Part shown: positions 1-12,000 of the stretch, in pieces
Layout: each line of letters opens with the position of its first letter
Numbering within the stretch: position 1 is the first letter of the stretch
NCBI RefSeq assembly: GCF_030463565.1
Contig: NC_134649.1
Location: 3,793,501 to 3,857,500, forward strand
Direction: 5' to 3'
Length of the DNA: 64,000 bases
Source of the DNA: Pelecanus crispus
Lineage: Eukaryota; Chordata; Aves; Pelecaniformes; Pelecanidae
The notes under the pieces: model-generated
The model's database searches: none
What the model was told of the DNA's origin: nothing
Seen by the model: the letters and a program-made list of their open reading frames with translations, nothing else
Position numbers and translations under genes: made by a program

Positions 1-3000
1 CAGACTTAGCTCCCCAGTTTAAATGGGACCAGTCCCAGTAAGCACCCTGGGAACCACCAGCTCCCCTTGGGCACGTGGGGGCCTAGCAAGTAAAGAAACC
101 AGTCCATGTCCCGTAGCGACAACCATCCTCGTTAGGTCCAACCTCATTCACTTCGGGTTCATTTCTCCACACGCAGGGAAAGGCAGGATATATTTTATAT
201 CTCCAGCTATAAAAAGATGATTTGATCTGAGCTGCTCCAACACAAAAAGCACAAAAAAGTTGTTCTTGGGCGCTAAGGAAAATAGCAAATTTGCGTCATA
301 CCTGAGCCACAGTGATGCTGTGGGACATTTCCATGATGGCCTTCACTTGGTGTCTCCTGCATGTGATGCACCGCACCCCACAGGAGCTCTAATCAGCCAC
401 AACCCAAGGGGAAATCTAAAAAAACTGAGCCTAAGGACGCCCAATCCCTCAAATCTATTTTATTATTAATCTAATTTAGTCTCTAATTTATTGACCTTTA
501 GGTCAAAGGCTTCTGAAACCAGCCCTCAGCAGGATCCAGATAGGACAGAGAACCTTCACCCCGCTGGTAATGCTCAGCTTGGAGAGTAAGTTATTTCCCA
601 GCTCGGGCAGCTTTCCCTCTCCAGGACAAGGGGTGTTTGCATGAGTGTTATTTTCTTCAGCCTTAATTTACAACCAAACAATATTATTTGGGTAGATGAG
701 GACGTTTAGGCAATGGAATAAATGTTAATCATCTGTGACCTCCTGTAGGGTTTTGGCTATCGCTGACACATGCTGTTGGCTCCCCTCCTGGAAAAGTGAA
801 GGTCAAGTGCATGACCACAGCCCCAACTCCCGCGGGAGGCATGTGCAGCCCCTCGCAGGGCTGGGAGGGTGAGGAGAGCCCAGGGATGGGCAAGCGCATG
901 CTCCGACCTGCCTTTTCCCTGCCCAGCTCGTCCCCATGCCCAGGACAGTTTACGACACCTTTAGGATTCAAGCCCGTGAGCCATTAATCACCCACAGAGC
1001 CCACTCTGTTCATTAATCCCCAGGAGATACCCCAACCCCTCAAGCCTTACTGCCCAGGGCTCAGGATTTAAATTCCAGGAGGCACTGCAAAGGCTGGACA
1101 TGCCGATGCTGTAGCCAAGGGATTAGGGGACTTTCCCAGCCTTCCATCCCACTCCCAGCAGCTCTCTTAGCTGCTGGGGAGAATCAAAGCACCGAAACCA
1201 CGGATGCTCAGAGAGAGGTCCCCTCCACCTGCTGGGAGGTATTTTTAGGAAAACTACCAGGCAAATTGCTTTCCCCTCAAAGTAGATGGCACAAGGCAGT
1301 GATGCTGAGGCTGGGGCTTGCAGAGCAGGGGGTGACTCCTGCTTCTCTAGGGAGAAATAAAGCAAGATCTCAAGGTTTTGACCAATATAATTGGACACTA
1401 AAGCGTCTGCCCTTGGCAGCAGTGAGCTGTAAACTCAGTTTTTGCCTCCAGGAGAGGGTGGGCCAGACCTGGTCAGGTTGAGCAGCCAGGCTCGGTGCAG
1501 CCGGGCTGGCAGGAGGGACTGGTGCTCAGCCAGGGAGCAGGCAAAGCCTCCCCAAATCACCCCGCGCGTCCTCTGCCTGCAGGTACGAGGAGCAGCTCTC
1601 GCCGGGGAGACCCGATCTTCACCTACACCAGACGCAGTACGTTCCTGCCGGCCGGTGCCGCGGGGTAGCCCTGTCCCTCCCCAAGTCCCTGCCACTGCTC
1701 AACCCCTCGGGCTTCTCCCTCATCCTCTGCTTTCTGCTTTTTCTGCTGTCGAGATGCTACCCAGAGCCACATAATGCCATTTTCCTCCACAGGACTCCCC
1801 TCCTCCTTTATCATCATCACCGGCCTTGCAGATTAATGCAGCCGATCTCAAACAAGCTTAGGATCTTACTGAGACCCCACTTTATGCATGTGAAATTTTT
1901 GCTTGGGGCAAGTACAGATGGGCATTTATCCATGTGCTGCCTGGGATGGGACCACCTCCCTGTGTCCACCTCCTCCTGCATCCCCCCAGACCTAAATAAG
2001 GTCTATGGGATGCTGAACCGGAGATGCCAACATGCCAACAGATCAAAAACGCACCCATCTAAGCCAAGCGCTCGCTCCAAACCAGACGCAATGCTTCCGT
2101 AGCTGCTCTCATTTAAATGGCCTTTTCCAGCCACTTGCTTTTGTAAGCCAGGGGTTTTCCATTTTCGACCATCACTATTCCAATAGTCCAGCCGTGTGCC
2201 TGTCTGCCTTTCTAGGAAATAACCCGACCTGCGTTATTACAAATGGGGTGGAAGAGTAGGTGTGCGAGATAACACAGCCCACGTTTCCAAGAGCCCTCAT
2301 TTTTAGAAACTTCAGTCACAAGCGCATCCTCATAAACGTTATTAGAACATTGTCATTTAAAAATAAACCCAAACCACAGACTTGGAGTGTATCTCATCCA
2401 TTCAAAGCAGCTTAAATTAATACCATCTAGTAGCCCAGTTAAAGAAATTCCTTCAAAAATCTAACCGCATATTAAACTCTCAACAAACCCTCTTTGTGTT
2501 TTACAAAGCAGCTGGCCCCTAACATGCTCAGCCTGTGCAGTAGCATCTCAGGCTTCTGTCTGCACACAGTAAAACTGGTGCTTGCAATAGGACACATGCT
2601 TGCCCTATAGAGAACATATGTTGAAGCATGGTTAAAGACATTCAACATGATCATACCAACAATTTTACGCTCATTTTTGGTTTTGGGGTTTTTTTTGTTG
2701 TTGTTGTTGTTTAACCACATTTGAAACACAGGCTAGCGTTGCCCCTCAGATGGCATTTAAATGACAATGTGTGTTTGATTTCCTTTAAGCCAAAGTTATT
2801 CAACGCTAAGCATGAGCTGCATGCACTTTGCTCCCCTCCAAGTTTATCTTAATCATCCTGAATTCAGTAGCCTGTAGGGAATTAAGTCAGAAGCATTCAG
2901 GCGCCTTCTCCTGCTTTATTTCCCAGCTCCCTGAACATGCTTTGAGTTTGTTTAATCCATGTGGTGCGTAATATCCAAATGCATCGTCTGAGCTATATAG

Positions 3001-3085
3001 AAGCTGCTAAGAAACCAACTGCCCGCTTTTGGGCAGCCATACGTGTCACGTGCGTCTCAGTAACACACCACTGATGTTATTCAAG
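1..3085. other. CILP upstream intron or 5' region, no exon recognised
   Basis: This stretch precedes the first CILP exon I can recognise. Human CILP has a signal peptide and a WxxW-type domain before its thrombospondin repeat, and I could not find either here on the plus strand, so those exons probably lie before the window. A GT-donor-like site at about 1581 and short open frames around 1440-1770 look exon-like but match nothing I know. The rest is AT-rich intron-like sequence. Confidence 0.5.
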
Positions 3086-6000
3086 GTCCACCGGTGCAAG
3101 ATTCAAAGCGGTTTTTGTCTCCGTGGTCAAAATGGAGCGAGTGCTCAGGGAAGTGCGGCCAAACCGGCGTGCAGAAGCGGACCAGATCCTGCGTAGCTGA
3201 GCGCCTCTGGGGCGTGCACTGTAATGAAGCAACTGAGGAAGGGCGGCTCTGCATCGGACATGTGTGCTCAGGTGCTCCTCTAACCTCACTTACGGGCAGG
3301 GGACAATGTCCGGATCTCACCCCCGCGTAGGCGTTGTACTCCCTTCACTGCCGTTTTACCATCTTTCTCTCCTTTGCCAGAATTTCGTGATGCTGGTGCC
3401 TTCCAGAGCAGGGCTGGAGAATACTAAGGGAGCAGAGCGTGGGGAGTTTATAGCTAAATAACAAGATGGTTGCGGGGGGATATCCAGGTTTGGGGAGTCA
3501 TCAGGGACCCATAAAGATCCTGGGGACATAGGAAAAATCCCGTTAATGGTGTTGTAACAGCAGCTCTCAAGGTGAAGTCAGCGACTGCAGGCAGCTGTCT
3601 CCATGCAGTCTCCAAGAAAGAGATGAGTTGGGAATATTGAATTGCCACAGCCCCTGCTAAAGGAGCTTGTAATTAATTATATTATTCTTATAATCCCCTT
3701 TTAAACAAGTCACTCTGAAAATAGTCCATGTTTTCTCCAGGAAAGTTGTTTCAGGTTTTCCCTGATTTCTTCCAATTTTTTTTTTTATAGCTGGAAATAA
3801 ATCATAGAATCATAGAATTGTTTAGGTTGGAAAAGACCTTTAAGATCATCCAGTCCAACCATTAACCTAACGACTAGGTAGCTGCTGTACCGGGATGCTC
3901 TGTGATTGTAAAAGCCCTTACACTGGGAAGGGACAGAGATTATTTAGGATTAATCACTATAGGTAAAGAAAATGTTTCAGAAGCACTGTTTGGGAAACCA
4001 TTCGTTAAATCCATCAGATAATGCTCTTTTGGCAATTAACCTATGTCTTGCCCAAGTCAGGATACCATTGAATAAGGGGAGACAGCTTTTAAGATAGACC
4101 AAAGTCATGACTTTTGGGCATGAGTTGATAACAGAAACCTACAAAGTTTAAGGCATTTGGATTTGTAATTTTGCCAGGGTTGAGCTAAGGGCTCACATGC
4201 TGATCTGGATTCAAATTTCCCTGAAATTCAGCCCTTTGGGGAAGGTAAATAACAGTTCCTAGCTGTAATTATATCCACGTGGCTGCTTTCTACTAATTGT
4301 CAGGTTCAAAACGACATCATCCCTGTGTTTCTAATGCACAGCTGTTGATAATCAGTAAAAATATGTTTTGGATACAATTTATTCCTTATGCCGTATCTGC
4401 CTTATTGCATCTAAATGAAAAGCAGACGCGAGACCGTGCCATGAGCGTTACGGGGACCTGGGGCTGCTTTCTGACCCACATACCTCTCCTCCAGCCTGCA
4501 ACATCACCTGCCCCATGGGCCGCGTCAACGCCGACTGCGACGCCTGCATGTGTGAGGATGCGACCCTGCACGGGAAGGTCTCCCTTGAGGATGGGTCACC
4601 CGCTGCCGATGCCCGGGTCTACCTGCAAGCCAAGAACCTCAAGCTGTTGACAACGGCCGATAACAGGGGCATGTTTAGGATCCCCGGAGTCTGCCCCGAT
4701 GGCAAAAACACCCTTAAAATAAAGAAGGCTAAATACGCAACAGCGACTGTCACCGTGCCTAAGAGCAACAGAAGAAACCTGGCGATCCAAGTGCAACTGC
4801 AACGATCAGGTAGCCCCAAAGCGGGAGGAATGCAGGAGGCTTTATGCAGCAATCAGAAATAAACCGTGATTTTTAGGAGGGGAAGAGTAACGAGATGGCC
4901 TTTTCCTCTTCCTGCAGGCAAACCCTACATTTTCAGGAGCCCCGAGGACAAAGCGAGGAGAGTGGGACAAAGCGTGTCGCTCTGCTGCGATGCCCTGGGG
5001 AGCCCGGCCCCCGACCGCTACTTCTGGTAAGGAACTCGAGTTTGATCGGACAGAAGTCTTACCTGCCCCCAGATTCAATTTTTACCTCCTTACCATCTCC
5101 ATAAAGGTGGTTTTTTAGCTATAAAGCAGCTAAATACACCGAGAACTGATTGCTGGGAATGATGGTTTCCTCAAGATGTGCAGAGCTGGCGTTTCTCACA
5201 GGTGCGGTAATGTCATCTGCAGAGGGACTTACTAGAAAAAAATACAAATAATAGTTTGAAAAACCTCAGCAGGCACAACCAGCAGCTCTGCCTGCCTGCC
5301 AGCCACACCTCATACTGCCAGGGGAAGGGGAATAACTTTTAGGTGATGCCACCCAGCCAGACTACAAATGGGGAAACTGAGGCAAGAGGTCTGGCAAAAT
5401 CCACATGGCAAAATGCAGGATTAGGCCATCGCTCTGCTCCAGCCAGGCAGTCACTCTCTGTCCCCTTAACTGCCTGCCTGTTCCTGGCAGGTACCACAAC
5501 GGCTCGCTGCTGGATCCCTCCTTATACAAATATAAAAATAACCTGATTCTGAAGAACTTGAACAGAGACCAGTCAGGAGAGTATTTCTGCAAGGCCAGCA
5601 GTGCCGGGGGATCGGCAAAGTCCCAATCTGCCAAGCTTGCTGTCATAGGTAAGAGAAAACATGCATGATGCTATCCAAGAAGCTGGGGAAACGGTGGGGT
5701 GCAGAAACCAGAAATTGTGATATCTGCGGGAAAGAAAAGTTGCAGGAAAAATATCCGGGGTTTATTTCATGCATCCGTTAGCAGAGAAGCTTGTGTGAGC
5801 TGGTTATGAGCCAGATGCTCTCTACAAACTGGAGCTCTGGACTGCAGGTGACCTGCCAAGCTCAGCCTGCTGAAACCAGCAGATTTCTCACCGTACTTGC
5901 TGCCTGATGTGTATTTCTGTTTGCTTTGGCTTTTTTTTTTTTTTTTTAAAAAAAAAACTGGGACACATTTTGGTCTACCCATAGCCAAAAAGCCAGGCAG

Positions 6001-8637
6001 CTGCAGAACATCTAGCTGAGGCTGGGTTGGATGGCAGTGGTGGGTAAGCAGCAGCTGGGACACTCCTGCAAACAGCCCTGCTCTTAATCAGGTACCTAGA
6101 GTTAAAGCTGAGCACCTGCTTCACCAAAACAGAGGCCAGATGAATTCAGCTAACCAAAATCCTGGAAAACATCTGTTTTATGGCTGCAAATTATGGGTAT
6201 TATTGGAAGTGATGTTTAGCTCTGAGGGTTTCAGACCACACAGCGATGACTGTACAATTATTTCATGCTGCTCATTAAGAAATCCTATTCAACAGGAAGA
6301 CAAGAGGCAGCCTGCAACTCCCAACCCCAAAGCCACCTCATCCGACTTCCGCACGACTGCTTCCAAGAAGCAACCAACTCCTTCTACTACGACGTGGGCA
6401 AGTGCCCTGCGAAGACCTGCGCTGGGAAGCTGGATAAGGGACTCCGGTGTAAGGACAACGTCGCCTACTGCTGCGGGGTGTCCAAGATGGAAACCAGAGA
6501 CATCTCCTGCAATGGGTACACGCTCCCCACTAAAGTCGTCATAGAATGTGGCTGCAAAAAATGCACCGAGACCAAAATAACAGTTCGAGGCAGAGCCACA
6601 GCGGCAGATAATGGCGAGCCACTGAGGTTTGGCCACATCTACTTGGGGAACAAGAGAGTGAGTATGACCGGCTACAAGGGAACCTTCTCCATCCACATCC
6701 CAGCAGACACGGAGAGGCTGGTTCTAACTTTTGTTGATCGGCTGCAGAAGTTTGTGAACACAACAAAAGTTCTGCCCTTCAAGGAAAACGGAGGTGCTGT
6801 GTTTCATGAGATCAAGCTACTAAGAAAGAAAGCCCCTGTTACTCTGGAATCCACTGAAACCAATGTGATTTCCTTGGGAGAAATGGAAGAAGATGATCCA
6901 ATCGCCGAATTAGAAATCCCTCCCAATGCATTTTATAGGAAAAATGGAGAAGCCTACAGAGGCAAAGTGAAAGCCAGCGTGACATTTTTGGACCCAAGAA
7001 ACATCTCAACAGCTGCTGTGACTCAAAGCGACCTGAACTTTGTAGACGAGGAAGGAGACATATTCCCACTCCGTACGTATGGCATGTTTTCCGTGGACTT
7101 CACTGATGAACAGGGCACCGAGCCTCTTAATGCAGAGGAGGTGAAAGTTCATTTGGATGCTGCTCAGGTCAAGATGCCAGAGCACCTGCAAGAGATGAAG
7201 CTTTGGTCACTGAACCCGGAGACAGGATTATGGGAGGAAGAAGGGGACTTCAACCTTGAGAAAAGCAGACGGCGTAAAAGGGAGGAGAGAACTTTTTTGG
7301 TTGGGAACATGGAGATCAAAGAAAGGCGGCTTTTTAACCTGGATGTCCCAGAGAGCAGACGGTGCTATGTCAAAGTCCGGGCATACAGAAGCGAGAGATT
7401 TCTGCCAAGCGAGCAGATCCAAGGGGTTGTAATTTCTGTTATAAACACAGAGCCAGAACCTGGTTTCTCCTCCAACCCCAGAGCATGGGGCCGTTTCGAC
7501 AGCGTGGTCACTGGTCCCAACGGCGCCTGCGTGCCCGCCTTCTGTGACGAGCAAAACCCTGAGGCCTACGCAGCTTATATCCTGGCGAGCATGGGGGGCG
7601 AAGAGCTTGAAGCTGTGTCCTCTGCTCCCAAACTCAACCCTAACGCTGTTGGGGTCCCACAGCCATACCTCAACAAGCTCAACTACAGGAGAACAGACCA
7701 CGAGGACTCCAGCACTAAGAAAACGGCATTCAGCATTAACATGGCCAAGCCAAGCCCTAATTCCCCAGAAGAGAACAACGGCCCTATTTATGCCTACGAA
7801 AACCTAAGAGAATGCGAGGAAGCTCCATACAGCGCTGCTCACTTCAGGTTTTACAGGATAGAGGGAGACCAGTACGACTACAACACCGTTCCTTTCAGTG
7901 AAGATGACCTCATGAGCTGGACCGATGACTACCTGGCATGGTGGCCCAAGCCCATGGAATTTAGGGCCTGCTACATTAAAGTAAAAATAAACGGGCCCCA
8001 AGAGGTGAACATAAGATCTCGTAACATGGGTGGGACGCACCCACGTACCATTGGCAAGCTCTACGGCATCAGGGACGTCCGCAGCATTCGTGACTCCGAG
8101 CAGCGGGGCGTGTCGGCAGCCTGCCTGGAGTTCAAGTGCAGTGGCATGCTCTTCGACCAAGATCGCGTGGACCGCACGCTCGTGAAAGTAGTCCCACAAG
8201 GCAGCTGCCGCCGAGAGAGCGTCAACAGCATGCTCCACGAGTACCTGGTGAACCACCTCCCCATGGCCACAAACAACGACTCCAGTGAGTACACAATGCT
8301 GGCTCCTCTCGACCCGCTGGGACACAACTACGGCATCTACACCGTCACTGACCAAGACCCGAGGATTGCCAAGGAAATCGCCCTGGGCAGGTGTTTCGAT
8401 GGCACGTCTGATGGCACCTCCAGAATTATGAAGAGCAACATCGGTGTCGGGTTGACTTTCACCTGTTCGGAGAGGAGCGCAGCGGAGCAAAGCATCTTCC
8501 AGTCTCAGAGGAACTTGGGCCAGCAGTCCATACTGGTTCTGCCAGGGGAGAGCCCCGCGTACCGAAGGGAGCCGGCGAGCCGCCGAACCACCCAAAGCAG
8601 GATGCCGATGAGAGGTCAACGTTCTCCCACATACTAG
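3086..8637 (+). CDS. CILP: Cartilage intermediate layer protein 1, 3' part (five exons)
   Basis: CILP is a secreted glycoprotein of the cartilage matrix that binds TGF-beta1 and damps its signalling. The exons read 3086-3271, 4495-4809, 4918-5026, 5491-5648 and 6296-8637. Their phases close to give the last 1036 residues of the protein, very close to the length from the same point to the end of human CILP (1184 residues in total). Domains in order: a thrombospondin type 1 repeat (PWSKWSECSGKCGQTG), a cysteine-rich CPDG/carboxypeptidase-regulatory-like segment, and an immunoglobulin C2 domain split over two exons (SLCC ... YFW ... GEYFCKA). The large last exon follows, with the conserved block starting LIRLPHDCF. 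A furin-type site RRRKR is encoded at 7267-7281, where the family precursor is cut into N- and C-terminal chains. Many segments match human CILP almost exactly, and CILP2 is less similar. The gene is 5'-incomplete in this window. Confidence 0.96.
3799..3880 (-). mobile_element. CR1 LINE fragment, 3' end only
   Basis: The sequence begins with the inverted CR1 terminal repeat (atcatagaatcatagaat), followed by the ggttggaaaagacctttaagatcatccagtcc block typical of avian and reptilian CR1 elements. The 3' tail points to low coordinates, so the element lies on the minus strand. It is strongly 5'-truncated and sits in the CILP intron before the exon at 4495. Confidence 0.9.
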
Positions 8638-9023
8638 AGCTGTATAGGAGCGTTGGTAAAGTCACTCGCACTTGATTAAATATAATTTGAAAGTAACATC
8701 TACCTGCTAATAACCTAATTCAAAGCTGGTAGGTGTCATTATTTTTGAGACATAATTGAGGTGCACTTTTTTTTTTTTTGGCACCAGAAAGGAAAGACAT
8801 AAGGCAAAAATTGGGAGCCAGTAGTGGTAGTGGGTTTGTGTCTTATTAAATGCATCCATAAAAATCTTCTTTCTGCCTGACATTAAACAGCTTCACATGA
8901 TAGTCTAAAGGGAAGACTAAACACATAATTCAGTTAAGTCATGTACATAAAACATTCTTCTGTCCTGCATCTGCAGACTTTGCCAGCCCAAGTACCTGCA
9001 CAGTAGTTGGTAACATGAAAAGG

Positions 9024-9029
9024 AATAAA
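9024..9029 (+). terminator. CILP: Polyadenylation signal AATAAA of CILP
   Basis: An AATAAA hexamer lies about 390 bases after the CILP stop codon in AT-rich 3'UTR-like sequence. An ATTAAA at about 8675 is a weaker, more proximal alternative. Confidence 0.6.
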
Positions 9030-12000
9030 CTGATTTCCCCATACTGAATTCAACTGCAAGGTTTTGGACTTGAAATGTAAGTATTTTATTTATTTCTAGC
9101 TTGTTTTAGAATGACTGTATTCAAGCTAAACTACCGGCAGCTGCATTTCTAAAAACTCACAGGCTCAATAGCACAGAGAAGCCATGCAGATTTGTAGGCT
9201 CCACATGGGTAAAACTACAGTTTTCTCTTGCTGCTTGCATTATTTGACAAGAAAATCCATGCTCTGTGATAGGGTAGGTTAATAAAAAACCCCTCAATTT
9301 GTAACTTCGACAACGCTGTGTTGCTTTTGTGTTTGACATGTCCAAGTAAACCATGTCTAGAGATGACCAAATAACCTGCCAAATTTCACCTTCCTGCTCA
9401 CAAACAGGTCAGAGCTTTATCAGCGTGAGACTGATCCTGGGTACGTGTGAGGGGTTTGGTGGGTAGCGGGTGCTCCCCCAGGTCCAGGGCTTGGCCACGG
9501 CACGCTGCGGTCAGGGAATGTCCCCAGCTTGAGATGCGGAGAGGCAGCAACAGCGCTGGGAGAAGTGGAGCAGCACGTCAGGGCAAGCGATAAACTAAGG
9601 AGAGAGCAGCAAGGCTCCCAGAGTGGGACAAGATGGGGGGGGGGGGGGGGGGGGGGGGAAGGGAGCTGGGAACCAAGCCGTGCTTTAAGGGCGATAGGAA
9701 ACAAGGCTGGGAGGTGCAGAGACAGGGAGGAGACAGGCTTCCCTCCACATTCAGCAGCGGCAAGCAGGATGCTGCTGGGCAAGAAGCTGCTCCTAGCTGA
9801 AGGTACAGATGGCCACAGAAGGGGTCAGGCAGTGATCCATCTCCAAGTGACCTATGACATTGTCCTATCAAACCCCCACTACTTCTAGCACAGAATCAAG
9901 GACGTCCCCAGCACACAGCACATCCTGTGTTTATACCCAAACACACCACTGGCAATAAATTTTAGGGTGCAGGCAGGCCAGCAAGCCTCCAACGCCGAAA
10001 TTTCCACTGATAGATCACAAAAAGGTGGGCAGTGCTACTGGACGAAAACTCAAACGAAAAATTCAAACACATGCTCAAGCGTGGATCTCCCTCTCCTACC
10101 CAATCCCCTCCTATGGGTATGAAGCCAGTTCTAGGTCTATGTTGTCTTACCTACAGCCCATTAAGGGTCTTACCCCCCCCATTAAAGGCGTGGGGAGTCT
10201 TTCAACAGCCTTTAGCAAGCTTCGGAACAGGTTCTCAGGTCTGACACGGGGCATGCCGGGCATTAAATACAGAGCTGTGCAGGACCGAGTGCCTATGCAG
10301 CCTGAATTATGCTTAAAAAGGTAAAAAAAACCCCCTTAATAATCCATGGGTTTATGCAAATTGACAGTTATCAAAGAGCAGAAAAGGGAGAGCTGTGGAA
10401 TACTCTGGCACATCCTCTTCATACCAATGAATCTAGACTCTATGTGTTTTCTTTTGTGTCTAGTCTGCTGCAAGGGCTTGGCGTGAGCTGGGGCCAAAGC
10501 AGCCAGTGGGGAGCATTAGCTTGGACCTTCCCACAGAGCTCTTGGCTTGCACTGCAGACTCGCAGAGAAACGTCTCTTCCCTCTGCTCCCCTCCTCCTCT
10601 GCAGACAGAGAGCCAAATCCCAAACTTAGTTTCATCGCTTTGAGGGTGAAGTAACACAAATGACTTCTACAGACCAACCCAGGAGATACATGGATGAAAG
10701 CAGGCTCGGGATCTCGTCCCTGGGCTGCATGTGAGCTTGCCAGAGCCGAACACAGCAGAATACAGGGCTCTTCCTTTTGGGGATAAGTGTCTGTTTAACA
10801 GGAACGAAACAGTCACAGCCCTACAGCCTGAAACAGCAAGAAGCTCTCCAAGTTTCCCCAAACTGTCCCCCACTGCAGCTTAACTCCAACTTGGAGGAAC
10901 AAACTAATCCCTGCACTCACTGAGTCCCTGAGCTCTCAGAGGAGGCTGCTGGCAGAGTACATTGGATACAGAGCAAGACAGAGAGCTTTCAAACATGGGT
11001 GCTTAAGCACTATCAACAGAAAACAACCTTGGTTCAACAACCACCACTCAGTGCTAACACTTCATTGTTATTGATGAGCCACCATGCCAAAAACATTAAG
11101 AAAGTTTATGTAGGAGAAAAGCTACAGCAGTAGCATCCACCACTCACACAAGTTTTATGCTATAGCTCAATGTCAGTTCTGGCTTCTCCAGCTCGTGTGT
11201 ATGGTCAGCGTATGGCAATGTCCTTTCTGCAACCTGAAACCTAACCCACGCTCCCATGTATCAGAGGAGAGCATCAGCTGGAGGAATGCAGGAAAGGCTG
11301 CGACTCAGCTCCTCCCTCGGCCCTAGCCTTCAGACCACCAACCTTGAGAAACAGGCTGAAGCAGGAGACCTGGCTCCTAAACATCAGCAGGTTTGTGGCT
11401 AATACAAAGCATCTTCCATTAAGGTCACTTAGTTTCCAACCCTCAGATCAATCTGGTGACCTATCCCTCCTCCTGTTTTTAAGAAAGGGAAAATATTGCT
11501 TCCCAGAAGCTATCAGGCTGTCAGCAGTTAGGATAAACAAAAGGAGACACATCCTTGTCTAGTCTCAACCTTCAAATTATTCAGGGATTTTGCAATCAAC
11601 TTTTTTAAAAAACTCAAGTGCACCTGTGATTAGTCACGTACGCTTTTTGTTCATTTGCAATTTATTCAGCAGAAAACAGGAATAAAGAGGTTTCCTAGGA
11701 AGCAGAGGGAGTAGTAAGGTTTCAGATCATGAAACAGATGCATCTAACTGCGAGTCACCAGCATCCTAGGAAACATCACTCCCCCTAACATTTGTTTGAA
11801 ATCCAAGATGAAATCATCCCTATCCAGCACCAGAGCCCTTCTGCTGCCCAGATGTTTTGCAGTTCTACCAGTAATTTGGCTTCAGTGATCTTAAACTGAG
11901 CTGTAGCCAATGCTGGGTCTATGAATACCTCTGCGACTCTCCCTCTCTCATCCGAGAGGAAGACAGCTGTTTTATTTTGCTACATCACCTTCCAATTGCT

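Noticed and set aside
7228-8619. Antisense open frames in the CILP last exon (157 and 271 codons)
   Set aside because: They mirror the strongly conserved CILP coding strand and have no splice or family support.
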